DNA of 64,000 nt, from assembly GCF_013170705.1 (NCBI RefSeq), contig NZ_CP033334.1, forward strand, positions 6,301,501 through 6,365,500, given 5' to 3'. Below, one piece after another: positions 26,801-35,737 of this stretch. The translations under genes and the position numbers were made by a program. The notes beneath the pieces were generated by a model. The model was given only the letters and a program-made list of their open reading frames with translations, did not search any database and was not told the DNA's origin. This DNA is from Mesorhizobium loti. GTDB lineage: Bacteria; Pseudomonadota; Alphaproteobacteria; Rhizobiales; Rhizobiaceae. Each line of letters begins with the position of its first letter. The first letter of the stretch is position 1.

Positions 26801-29800
26801 TCAACGTCCGGCGTCGAAGCGCTCTCTGCTTCTGGAGGAAGCCATGAGGTCTGCTCGGGTTTGATCGGAGTCTTGCCTGATGGACGACGTATTTGCTTCG
26901 CTCGCTTGCCGCCCCGTGGCGAAGGATTGCGGATTGTCAGTCCTCTGCATCTTCGCCGGTCTCAACAGCACTGTGTAACGTTCAGTGTTTATGATGACGC
27001 CCTCTCTGTTCACGCGGTTGTCAAGTGTACCCGTCAGCTCGTCCTGGCTCTCGCGAGTCCTGCCCAAGTGCGGTTCAAACGGTGCTGGCGCCACTTGTCG
27101 GGCTTGCTGCTCTTGCAAGACGGCATGTTGCACCTGCGACCCGGCTGCTGCAAAAGCATCCGCGGGGATTGCGGCAAGCTCGTGCGGCAAGCGGCCCTGC
27201 CTCAGTCGGTTTTGCAGCGCCTGCCGATCGGCGACGAGGTAGTTGAGGTCCAGTGGCAGCTGCCGTTCTGGCCGCTCTTGGTTCGCCAATCGAAGAACCA
27301 GCTCGCGCGTGCCGTCCACCACGAACACGCCGCAATCAACAAGGTTGTTCTGCTGCGCCGTCTCGGGTGTCACCAGGATGGTCGCGTCCAGTCTTGTTGC
27401 GAGCTCTCGGGCAGGCGCGTCATTGTATCCCCGTCGATTTTGCTGGACGGAGTCGTTTTGCTGGACGGAGTCGTAGTGATAGGCGACCGTTCTTTGCGGG
27501 TCGCGGCGATCTACGAGCAGCAGCGACCAATGGGTGCCTCGGTTGCTAGGAGTGCCATCGTTCACTGGCACGAACAGGAAGTCGGGTGGGTCGGCGTTTC
27601 GATTATAAATCGACTGCAATGTGCCTAGCGCGTCTGGCTGCTCCATGTGGCGCAGCAGATGGGATACCGACGGATCCACCAGCCGCGTTCGAGCGGCGAG
27701 CGCTGGATCCGCCTGCTGCAGCTGCTGCTCGAGGAATTCGTAATCCCTCTGGATATGGGCGTCGCTTAGCAGTTCGGTGGCCCCGAGCACCGCCCCCGCG
27801 GGGAGGTTGGATGAGCCTGACGGAAAAGCTCCGATCCGAGCATCGGAGGTGGTGGTCAGATCGACCAACGGAACACCGCGATAGGCGTCTGAAAGCCTGG
27901 CGGTGGCTGGCGAGGCGGGTCCTGGAGCTCTTGCCGGTACTGCTGCCGCTGCAGCTTCGCTCATTGGACCGCGATGGACGAGCGAAAAGTCGTTGCGCCC
28001 TTCTGGCCTCTCGGCGGCGTAGCCGCGACCTTCAATCTCGTGGTTCCACTCCTTCTTTTCCGCATCCGGCAAGAAGCCATAACCATAATGGTCCAAGGAA
28101 GAGAGCATCGCGCCTGGGACGCCTTGAATCCCATGGGAGAAGCCTTGGGGGACGGCGAATGAGACGTTTATGGAGTTCTCGATCGCAGCGGGCGGGTTCT
28201 CAGACCATGCGGAGGGCGCGGCCTCCGCATGCAGCCTTCCGATGTGTTCAGACCCTGTCCATTGAACCGGTACCCCTTCCAATAGCAATTCATCCAACTG
28301 CTGCATGGGGGCCTGCATCGGCATGCGGCCGCCTGAATTGCCGATTTCGCTCAGCGGCTGCTGAATGGCGACGGCTTGCGGCGTATTCAGGGCCCTCTGC
28401 CGCTCCGCTGGCCACAACAGCGCTGTGGAATGTTCATTGTTGATGATGACCCGCTCGGGTGCCAGGTGGTTGCCCTGGTCAAGCGCATCCGGCCAGGGCC
28501 GGATCTGCCGTTGGCTGGCAGCTAAGACTGGCGGGGCGGCGGCCTCAACTCCGGCGTGCCCAGAGCCGGCCGCTGCGAAAGCGTCGGCCACGCTTCTGTC
28601 TGACGCGGACTCCGCATCGCGAACCCGTTGCAACGCGAAGAAGAGATTGCGATTGCCTGGAAACAACGTCGCGGCGGATTTGATCCGCGAATTGTGATCC
28701 AGCCCAGAGATCGTCTGGCCCCAGCTCCCAAGCGCTTCAGAAAATCTGCGAAGATTCCGACCATAGTTATTACGGCTGCCGAAGCCCAAGCTGCTGTCAC
28801 TGGCCAATTGTTCTAAGATACGCGCGTCTGCCTTTGAGGGCACCGCTGGCCGCGCGGCAGCAGCTGAATAGCCCGGCTCATGATACGCACGCAGGACGTT
28901 CAACGCCGTCTTCATGCCGTGGTTTTCCGGAAAGAAAGTATCGACGTGATCGACCAGGGATTGGTGATTTTTTAGATCAATCGCTTGGCCGCGAGCGCCG
29001 AGATCATTCGCCAATCGGCGAAGCGCATGCGAGTATATTCGGACCGTCGCCGCGCTATGGTGTTGCTGGGCCGCAGCGTGGGCGATCGCCTTATCAATAA
29101 CGTCCCGGTGTTCGCCGGACAGGTGGCGATAGCGGGCTTCACGGGCGCCACTCGCGCCAGGAGCCGGATCGGCTCGGCGCGGTTCGGCCACGTGCTGCTC
29201 AAAGCTCACTTGCCGGGCCTGGCCCGCATCCGGCAAGGGGGCATGGGGGTCCAAGAAAGAGAGCATCGCGTCTGGGACGCGTTGAGTCCGATGGGAGAAG
29301 CCTTTGGGGACGGCGAATGAGACGTTGATGGAGTCCTCGATCGCAGCGGGGGGTGCCTCAGACCTTGCGGAGGGCGCGGCCTCCGCATGCAGCCTTCCGA
29401 TGTGTTCGGACCCTGTGCCTTGAACCGGTACCCCTTCCAATGGCAATTCACCCAACTGCTGCATGGGGGGCTGCATCGGCACGCGGCCGCCTGAATTGCC
29501 GATTTCGCTCAGCGGCTGCTGAATGGCGGCGGGTTGCGGCGTATTCAGGGTCCTCTGCCTCTCCGCTGTCCGCAACAGCGCCGTGGAATGTTCATTGTTG
29601 ATGATGACCCGCTCGGGTGGCAGGTGGTTGCCCTGTTCAAGCGCATCCGGCGAGGGCCGGATCTGCTGTTGGCTGGCAGCTAACACTGGCGGGGCGGCGG
29701 CATCAACTCCGGCATGCCCAGAGCCGGCCGCTGCGAAAGCGTCCGCCACGCCGCTGTTGAGGTCACCCGGTCCAGCGGGCATCCCGGGGTCGCTGAAAAA

Positions 29801-30043
29801 AGACGAGGCGGCTTGATCATCCTGCCCTCGCTGAAGCATTTCGCGGAACCCCTGTTCCAGTCGCAGAAGCGCCTCTGGATTGGTTGGCGGCTCGTCAGCT
29901 CGATCATCGAACAGCGGCCGGAGCGCCTCGGCCACGTGCTGCTCAAAGCCCACTTGCCGGGCCTGGCCCGCTTGCTCCTCTTCCAAGTCCTGCACCTGCG
30001 ACAAAGCTGTTACGCGGGATGGATTACTATTTCGCGGGTCCAC
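26801..30043 (-). CDS. T4SS effector with C48 (Ulp1/SENP-like) SUMO-protease domain
   Basis: 1080 residues from GTG 30043, in the position of R7A Msi059. The catalytic domain spans about 735-960: His838 in THWSLLLVDRR, Asp858 in AYHYDS, Gln898 in AQQNN and Cys904 in VDCGVFV form the Ulp1-type triad plus oxyanion Gln. Upstream are two helical SAM/integrase-core-like modules (near 305-380 and 405-470; NYGRNLRRFSEAL) and two copies of an about 165-residue Pro/Gln-rich repeat. The LPLDLN stretch after the active site resembles an EAR repression motif. The C-terminus TRADLMASSRSRERFDAGR is the likely VirD4-recognised signal. Related XopD/NopD effectors remove SUMO from host proteins. Activity here is inferred. 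Confidence 0.85.
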   Translation of the reverse strand: MDPRNSNPSRVTALSQVQDLEEEQAGQARQVGFEQHVAEALRPLFDDRADEPPTNPEALLRLEQGFREMLQRGQDDQAASSFFSDPGMPAGPGDLNSGVADAFAAAGSGHAGVDAAAPPVLAASQQQIRPSPDALEQGNHLPPERVIINNEHSTALLRTAERQRTLNTPQPAAIQQPLSEIGNSGGRVPMQPPMQQLGELPLEGVPVQGTGSEHIGRLHAEAAPSARSEAPPAAIEDSINVSFAVPKGFSHRTQRVPDAMLSFLDPHAPLPDAGQARQVSFEQHVAEPRRADPAPGASGAREARYRHLSGEHRDVIDKAIAHAAAQQHHSAATVRIYSHALRRLANDLGARGQAIDLKNHQSLVDHVDTFFPENHGMKTALNVLRAYHEPGYSAAAARPAVPSKADARILEQLASDSSLGFGSRNNYGRNLRRFSEALGSWGQTISGLDHNSRIKSAATLFPGNRNLFFALQRVRDAESASDRSVADAFAAAGSGHAGVEAAAPPVLAASQRQIRPWPDALDQGNHLAPERVIINNEHSTALLWPAERQRALNTPQAVAIQQPLSEIGNSGGRMPMQAPMQQLDELLLEGVPVQWTGSEHIGRLHAEAAPSAWSENPPAAIENSINVSFAVPQGFSHGIQGVPGAMLSSLDHYGYGFLPDAEKKEWNHEIEGRGYAAERPEGRNDFSLVHRGPMSEAAAAAVPARAPGPASPATARLSDAYRGVPLVDLTTTSDARIGAFPSGSSNLPAGAVLGATELLSDAHIQRDYEFLEQQLQQADPALAARTRLVDPSVSHLLRHMEQPDALGTLQSIYNRNADPPDFLFVPVNDGTPSNRGTHWSLLLVDRRDPQRTVAYHYDSVQQNDSVQQNRRGYNDAPARELATRLDATILVTPETAQQNNLVDCGVFVVDGTRELVLRLANQERPERQLPLDLNYLVADRQALQNRLRQGRLPHELAAIPADAFAAAGSQVQHAVLQEQQARQVAPAPFEPHLGRTRESQDELTGTLDNRVNREGVIINTERYTVLLRPAKMQRTDNPQSFATGRQASEANTSSIRQDSDQTRADLMASSRSRERFDAGR
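28104..29752. repeat. Two direct repeats of about 490 bp inside the protease effector gene
   Basis: 28104-28593 and 29260-29752 are close copies (for example both contain gcctgaattgccgatttcgc and the surrounding block). They encode two about 165-residue segments that share INNEHSTALL, IQQPLSEIGNSGGR and GSEHIGRLHAEAAPSA. The reading frame is kept in both, so the duplication is part of the protein. Confidence 0.85.
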
Positions 30044-30055
30044 ACTAGCCTCACA

Positions 30056-31307
30056 TCAAACTGTATCGTCAAAATTCTGCGCCAATTCACGCAGCGGGTC
30101 ATCGAGTTGAGATTCTGCCGAGAGCCCCTCGTCCGCTATCATCAAGGGTGCCGGCTCCGGGAGGGCGCCTGTCTGGCTTTCGAAGATGCATTTAAGGATG
30201 CGGTCCGAAAAATATCGCACCTTCCTCAATTGCAATGGTGGCAGGCCTTTGATGAGAACAATCTCGTAGTCTTCATCGAGCAGCCGAACCTGTTCGGGAC
30301 GCAACAGCGGTGCACCTTGATGTGAATTCTGGATGTTCCAATCGAACGTTCGCGCCTGGCTGTAGGAAATCGATTGGGCTTGAAATGTGTATTCACCGAT
30401 GGCTTTGGAAATGTAGGTTGGAGTCGCGTCATCGGCAGTGGCCATGAACACTTGCAGGCCGGTATTGCTCAGAAAATCCTGCTTGCCAGCCTCTCCATAG
30501 GCCCCCGTCAGTGCCGAAAGGCTTTGGATGATGAGCATGAAACGACCCTTGTAGCCCGCTATGGTCGTAATTGCGGTCTCGATCGCCTCCAGCTTACCCA
30601 AGTGCTTGAACTCGTCGAGCAGAAAGAGAACCTCGTTCTTTTCATCTTGGCGGGGCAGCGACCGCTGTAGAATTGAAACGATTTGCTGAAAGAACAGGCG
30701 TATCAAAGGCGCGATCACCTCAAGGTCGTTCGGACCGACGCACAGATAGATGCACGTTCTGCGACGGCGAAGATCATAGACCGAAAAGTCCGAGCGACTT
30801 GTCGCTGCCTTTACAGCCGGATCCGCCCACAGATTGAGCCCGCCATCGCCGAGACGTCGCAGATATCCGGTGCGTCGCATTTCATCCACTCGCGCCCAGC
30901 GCGCCGTCCCGTGATGTTCGAGTTTGGGCCGCAATACGATCTGCTGAAACAGCAAGACGACCGCCGACGTGGCGAGCACGATAGCTACGGACGTGTAGGA
31001 CGTCAGGATTTTTGTATCGTTCCCCGCCAATCGTCGAAGATGCGTGTGCCTCTTTGTTCCGGGTCTGCATAGCGAGTTGCGCGAAGAGTTTGAACTTCCC
31101 CCCGGCTGGGCGAAGAGGGACAGGAGTTGCGAAACCCAGATAGAACGGCGTCTCGAACCAAAAGGCACGGATGTCAAACGTCATCAAAGCCTCGCCGCTA
31201 CCCCCATGGCGGAACGTTGCGTACAGACTTGCCGCGCAGAAGCCCAAGGCGAGTGAGCACGCGATGCTAATAGCTATGTTGGGGGGCGTCGTTTTTGTTG
31301 AAGACAT
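30056..31307 (-). pseudogene. virD4: Scrambled second copy of virD4
   Basis: The sequence is nearly identical to the intact virD4 at 32940-34631, but its parts are in a different order. The N-terminus (MSSTKTTPPNIAISIACSL...) runs to ATPV and is followed directly by the later KFKLFAQLAM...SYTSV segment. Then comes the earlier AIVLATSAVV...GYLRR segment, then the normal C-terminal half from LGDGGLNLW. The part with Walker A (APTRAGKG) is missing and the frame is broken, so it cannot act as a coupling ATPase. An internal frame of 373 codons (31177-30056) still covers the C-terminal half and could in principle be translated. It sits directly before the protease effector. Confidence 0.85.
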
Positions 31308-31404
31308 TGTTCCATTGCCGGATTAGCCGTAGCTAATGCTGCGCTTGCTTCAGACACCGGAGCGACGTCGCGCGATGTCGCGGCTCCACAGATCGATGCC
31401 GGAG

Positions 31405-31436
31405 CGTGTGGTGCGATGCTTGCATCGCGCCACACG
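31405..31436. terminator. Intercistronic hairpin, copy 1
   Basis: The arms cgtgtggtgcgatgc and gcatcgcgccacacg can form a 15-bp stem with one G-U type pair and a very short loop. It lies between the stop of the transglutaminase-like effector and the scrambled virD4. The related hairpin at 34730-34759 has different bases but keeps pairing, so the structure seems selected. No U-run follows; it may be a processing or attenuation element rather than a terminator. Confidence 0.5.
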
Positions 31437-31544
31437 GCAGACGTGTTTCTGCCCCTAAGGCAGGTACATCAACGGCCAGCGCATTGGAGATGGCAAGGCC
31501 GAACGGGATTCGAGGAGAAACCGTCACTTACCATGGCCGAGACC

Positions 31545-32879
31545 TCAACGGCCGGAGCGATCTCTGCTTCTGGAGGCAGCCATTAGATCCTCGCGGGCGT
31601 GATTGTAGGCGTGGCTTATGGGCTGCCCGACTTGACCACCCCGCCGCAGCTGTTCATAGGAGATTTGCGCACCTGCCGCACGGACTTCAGCTTCAAGACC
31701 TGCTATGTGGCCGTCCAGATTCGCATTCCGTTCCTCTGCTGCATGCTGCGGCGGAGGCATCTGCGGCAAGATGTCTTGCATGCCGGGAACTGCGTGAGCT
31801 TGGGTCTGTTGATTTGCGTCGAACTGGTGATACGCCGCCAATTCCGGCGGCTCGACAGGAGGCCGGGGCAGCGAGTCCAGTTGGTTGGCGGCGACCAGAA
31901 CTGATTCCACTGCGTCTTGGTGCGTGCGCGAGGAAGGATCCATTCCGTAGGCTTCCTGAATCATCCGTGATGCGATTTCCTTTTGTTGGTCTTCAGGAAT
32001 ACGGGACAATGCGTTGCGTACACTATCGGCGAACTCGGGTGAGATCACTTGTACTTCTGCATATTTTTTCCACGAAGTGGGTTCGTTTTGCTTCCGGCGC
32101 AAATCGTTGGCAGTCTGTTCATTTGTGTCCGGATGCACGAACGGAATCAACCCCTCAACACGGTTTTTCAGGAATTCGGCGGTGCTTTTGTCCATCGACC
32201 AATGACCCTCCTTGACCGGCACTCCGCTCCATGCGCTGTCTTTCAACCGAACAGCGGGGCCGTTGGCCCAGGCATCCATAACCACGGTCGACCTCGGGTC
32301 GCGGCTTCCGCGCCGCAGTTCGTTCCAAATGTGACCTAACTTGACTGGGATCTCATCACCTTCGTCGGTTATCTGTTTCATTGACACGGAAGCACTAGAG
32401 GTCATACTCCACTCGTCGGCCGCCATGTGTGGGGCGTGGACGATAGCGGAAAGGGGAGCGTTCTGATTGCAGCACGCCGCTCCCATGACTACGGCCACTG
32501 CAACCTTAATGTTGTCGTCTGCTCCCATCATTGCAACCGACGATCCGATGCTGTTGTGGCCGCGAGAGGGAATGTCGTCCACCTTAACGTTTCCCCGGCC
32601 ATGCTTGAGCAGCAGGCGAACGTCGTGAACTGTTTGCCCCGCTGTCGCGAGTCTTATCGGGCTGGTGACGTCGTCACCGACGACACACGCTCCCATATGA
32701 TAGGCGGCCTGCTGGATCTGATGTGGCTCCAGAGGCGCATCTCCGCCCCGTCGCAACCTGTCGGCAGGCGTGCCCAGGGAGACCCTCAGCGCTGATATGC
32801 TGCTCTCAAAGCCGGACGCCGTGGATTCTCGCGGCGACTGTCGAGTCGATCCGGAGGATTTGGAGATGCAAATTCCCAT
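31545..32879 (-). CDS. T4SS effector with transglutaminase-like (HopX/XopE-type) fold and N-myristoylation motif
   Basis: 444 residues. The start MGICISKSSG fits the eukaryotic N-myristoylation rule (Gly2, Ser6, Lys7) with Cys4 available for palmitoylation, as in plasma-membrane effectors. A Cys-His-Asp set in transglutaminase-like order is visible: Cys136/137 in GAACCNQNA, His183 in LGHIWNEL and Asp202 in VVMDAWANG. This layout recalls the HopX/AvrPphE/XopE effectors, normally delivered by type III systems. The last about 100 residues are nearly identical to the VirF-like protein at 34877-35737 and end in AREDLMAASRSRDRSGR, the T4SS signal. It follows virD4 by 60 bp. Family assignment is pattern-based. 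Confidence 0.7.
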   Translation of the reverse strand: MGICISKSSGSTRQSPRESTASGFESSISALRVSLGTPADRLRRGGDAPLEPHQIQQAAYHMGACVVGDDVTSPIRLATAGQTVHDVRLLLKHGRGNVKVDDIPSRGHNSIGSSVAMMGADDNIKVAVAVVMGAACCNQNAPLSAIVHAPHMAADEWSMTSSASVSMKQITDEGDEIPVKLGHIWNELRRGSRDPRSTVVMDAWANGPAVRLKDSAWSGVPVKEGHWSMDKSTAEFLKNRVEGLIPFVHPDTNEQTANDLRRKQNEPTSWKKYAEVQVISPEFADSVRNALSRIPEDQQKEIASRMIQEAYGMDPSSRTHQDAVESVLVAANQLDSLPRPPVEPPELAAYHQFDANQQTQAHAVPGMQDILPQMPPPQHAAEERNANLDGHIAGLEAEVRAAGAQISYEQLRRGGQVGQPISHAYNHAREDLMAASRSRDRSGR

Positions 32880-32939
32880 AGCCGTTCACCTGTAGTGGAG
32901 TTTCTGATCGCCGAGGGACGGGATACGCGAGACGGGCGC

Positions 32940-34631
32940 TTAACCGTCAGTGTCATCTGGATGAGCTTCCATCAAGGGTGCCGGCTCCGGGAGGGCGCCT
33001 GTCTGGCTTTCGAAGATGCGTTTCAGAATGCGATCCGAATAATATCGCACCTTCCTCAATTGCAATGGTGGCAGGCCTTTGATGAGAACAATCTCGTAGT
33101 CTTCATCGAGCAGCCGAACCTGTTCGGGACGCAACAGCGGTGCACCTTGATGTGAATTCTGAATGTTCCAATCGAACGTTCGCGCCTGGCTGTAGGAAAT
33201 CGACTTGGCTTCAAACGTGTATTCACCGATGGCTTTGGAAATGTAGGTTGGAGTCTCGTCATCGGCAGTGGCCATGAACACTTGCAGGCCGGTATTGCTC
33301 AGAAAATTCTGCTTGCCAGCCTCTCCATAGGCCCCCGTCAGTGCCGAAAGGCTTTGGATGATGAGCATGAAACGACCCTTGTAGCCCGCTATGGTCGTAA
33401 TTGCGGTCTCGATCGCCTCCAGCTTACCCAAGTGCTTGAACTCGTCGAGCAGAAAGAGAACCTCGTTCTTTTCATCTTGGCGGGGCAGCGACCGCTGTAG
33501 AATTGAAACGATTTGCTGAAAGAACAGGCGTATCAAAGGCGCGATCACCTCAAGGTCGTTCGGACCGACGCACAGATAGATGCACGTTCTGCGACGGCGA
33601 AGATCATAGACCGAAAAGTCCGAGCGACTTGTCGCTGCCTTTACAGCCGGATCCGCCCACAGATTGAGCCCGCCATCGCCGAGGACGGACGTGTAGGAGG
33701 TCAGGATTTTTGTATCGTTCCCCGCCATGTCGTCGAAGATGCGTTGTGCCTCTTTGTTCCGGGTCTCCATGGCGAGTTGCGCGAAGAGCTTGAACTTCTC
33801 CCCCGGCTGGGCGAAGAGGTCATAGACGGCGCCGATTGTTGGCGTGCCCCGCTCGATGCAGGCAAGGATCCCCGCGACAAAGATATCTCGCGCGCCGCTG
33901 ACGAAACCTTCCGCGCCCTCCCCCTTGGCCGTGATCAGGTTTGCGGCCAAGCGGCGGGCTTCGGTGAATTGCAGCTGCGGAGGCAGCGCTATAAGGTCCA
34001 ACAGCGGATTGTAGCAGTTGGTGCGCCGCTCCGAATCCAGCGGCGCGAATTTGAACACGTTGTCGCCTGTGGCTTTGCGCGCCCTAGAGGTGAGCTCAAA
34101 GAGCTCCCCCTTGACGTCGAGAGCTATCACTGAGCCTTTGAATGTAAGTAGCGTTGGAATGACTATGCCGACGCCCTTGCCGGCGCGGGTCGGTGCAACG
34201 ATGAGGCTGTGAGGCTGCTCGCCATTGGTCAGGTAGTAGCCAGGCCAGAAAGGGCCACTTGTCTTCCCAAATACCGGCCCTGTCACGCTACGATATCGTC
34301 GCAGATATCCGGTGCATCGCATTTCGTCGACTCGAGCCCAACGCGCCGTCCCGTGGTGTTCGAGTTTGCGCCGCAATACGACCTGCTGAATCAGCAAGAC
34401 GACCGCCGACGTTGCGAGCACGATAGCTATGCCCCGATAGAAGACAGGGGTTGCGAAACCCAGATAGAACGGCGTCTCAAACCAAAAGGCACGGACGTCA
34501 AACGTCATCAAAGCCTCGCCGCTACCCCCGTGGCGGAACGTTGCGTACAGACTTGCCGCGCAGAAGCCCAAGGCGAGTGAGCACGCGATGCTAATAGCTA
34601 TGTTGGGGGGCGTCGTTTTTGTTGAAGACAT
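32940..34631 (-). CDS. virD4: VirD4 type IV coupling protein
   Basis: 563 residues. There are two N-terminal membrane helices (about 10-28 and 45-72), then a TraG/VirD4 ATPase domain with Walker A LIVAPTRAGKGVGIV near 150 and Walker B LFLLDEFKHLGKLE near 365. It recruits effectors and passes them to the VirB channel at the inner membrane. It lies between two effector genes on the same strand, 245 bp after the VirF-like gene, so effectors and receptor are likely co-expressed. The C-terminal tail is short compared with Agrobacterium VirD4 (about 650 residues). Confidence 0.95.
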   Translation of the reverse strand: MSSTKTTPPNIAISIACSLALGFCAASLYATFRHGGSGEALMTFDVRAFWFETPFYLGFATPVFYRGIAIVLATSAVVLLIQQVVLRRKLEHHGTARWARVDEMRCTGYLRRYRSVTGPVFGKTSGPFWPGYYLTNGEQPHSLIVAPTRAGKGVGIVIPTLLTFKGSVIALDVKGELFELTSRARKATGDNVFKFAPLDSERRTNCYNPLLDLIALPPQLQFTEARRLAANLITAKGEGAEGFVSGARDIFVAGILACIERGTPTIGAVYDLFAQPGEKFKLFAQLAMETRNKEAQRIFDDMAGNDTKILTSYTSVLGDGGLNLWADPAVKAATSRSDFSVYDLRRRRTCIYLCVGPNDLEVIAPLIRLFFQQIVSILQRSLPRQDEKNEVLFLLDEFKHLGKLEAIETAITTIAGYKGRFMLIIQSLSALTGAYGEAGKQNFLSNTGLQVFMATADDETPTYISKAIGEYTFEAKSISYSQARTFDWNIQNSHQGAPLLRPEQVRLLDEDYEIVLIKGLPPLQLRKVRYYSDRILKRIFESQTGALPEPAPLMEAHPDDTDG

Positions 34632-34729
34632 TGTTCCATTGCCGGATTAGCCGTAGCTAATGCTGCGCTTGCTTCAGACACCGAACCGACGTCGCGCGAT
34701 GTCGCCGCTCGACAGATCGATGCCGCAGC

Positions 34730-34759
34730 GGGTGGTGCGACGTTTGCATCGCACCACCC
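34730..34759. terminator. Intercistronic hairpin, copy 2
   Basis: A perfect 11-bp stem (gggtggtgcga / tcgcaccaccc) with an 8-base loop cgtttgca, between the VirF-like gene and virD4. The homologous hairpin at 31405 differs in sequence but stays paired. Whether it ends, attenuates or processes the transcript is unknown. Confidence 0.5.
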
Positions 34760-34876
34760 GGCAGGCGTGGTCTTTGAAAGCTACACTAAGCAGGTACGTC
34801 AACGGCCAGCGAATTGGAGATGGCAAGGCCGTGAACGGAATTCGGGAGAGGAAGCGTTACTGCCATGGCCGAGACC

Positions 34877-35737
34877 TCAACGGCCGGAGCGATCTCTGCT
34901 TCTGGAGGCAGCCACTAGATCCTCGCGGGCGTGATTGTAGGCGTGGCTTAGGGACTGCCCGATTTCACCACCCCGCTGCCGCTGTTCATAGGAGATTTGC
35001 GCACCTGCCGCACGGACTTCAGCTTCAAGACCTGCTATGTGGGCGTCCAGATCCGCACTGCGTTCCTCTGCTGCATGCCGCGGAGGAGGCATCTGCGGCA
35101 AGATGTCTTGCATGCCGGGAATTGAGTGAGCTTGGGCCTGTTGATTTGGATCTAACTGGTGATACATCGCGTACATAGCATTGGATGCTGTCGACCTGAC
35201 GTGGCCATCCGGATCGGTAGCCAATTCAGCGGCCTGATCAAAAATGCGAGATTTATTTTCAGCGTTAAACTTGCTGAAGTTTTGCGCAGCGTAAAGCGCT
35301 CCGTTAGCTTGCGAAGGTGGGGCCATGTTGCCAATGCGATTAACAATGCTATCTTGCGTCTCTGGCCTAAGGTAATGGGATACGTTACTGACGGCTCTGA
35401 ATAGCTCCAATGCTACTTCATCCGAGGTGTGCCCCAGCCCGGCAGTCAATTTGTCCCCCAGATCGACGGCTGATCGTCCAAGCTGATTGGTCCGCGTTTC
35501 AAATCTCGCGAGGTCAGTTTCTGGCTCGGTTCGAGTGCCCCGAACGGATATGCGCTCTCGCCTCCCGAGTTCTTTGAAGGTCCCAAGATTTCGCGCTGTA
35601 TCGCGCGGGTTAGCGGTTACCAGCCGTTCTGCAACATGGGTCAATGGTCCGTATGGAAGGTCACGGAGAGTACTGCGATTCCCCACGTCTTGGGATGAAC
35701 TTGCAGCTGCGCGTGCCCTTTTGTTATCGCGATCCAT
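34877..35737 (-). CDS. virF: VirF-like F-box T4SS effector
   Basis: The start is placed at ATG 35737 (MDRDNKRARAAASSS), seven bases after GGAGG; 286 residues. An F-box-like segment is at about 24-62: LRDLPYGPLTHVAERL followed by NPRDTARNLGTFKEL, aligning with the F-box of Agrobacterium VirF (LLNLPDHVLTEVAKRL). A basic KRAR at 6-9 may aid nuclear entry. The C-terminus AREDLVAASRSRDRSGR parallels VirF's Arg-rich secretion signal. It would enter plant cells and direct proteins to SCF-mediated degradation. This fits R7A Msi061. The last about 95 residues are nearly shared with the effector at 31545-32879. Confidence 0.85.
   Translation of the reverse strand: MDRDNKRARAAASSSQDVGNRSTLRDLPYGPLTHVAERLVTANPRDTARNLGTFKELGRRERISVRGTRTEPETDLARFETRTNQLGRSAVDLGDKLTAGLGHTSDEVALELFRAVSNVSHYLRPETQDSIVNRIGNMAPPSQANGALYAAQNFSKFNAENKSRIFDQAAELATDPDGHVRSTASNAMYAMYHQLDPNQQAQAHSIPGMQDILPQMPPPRHAAEERSADLDAHIAGLEAEVRAAGAQISYEQRQRGGEIGQSLSHAYNHAREDLVAASRSRDRSGR

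Noticed and set aside
27586..28443. Long plus-strand frame (285 codons) within the protease effector
   Set aside because: Antisense to the repeat region of the effector, Arg/Ala-rich with no motif. The minus frame has a full catalytic domain.
30056..31177. The 373-codon frame as a short functional virD4
   Set aside because: It is the C-terminal part of a rearranged copy without Walker A; treated as pseudogene, although translation is possible.
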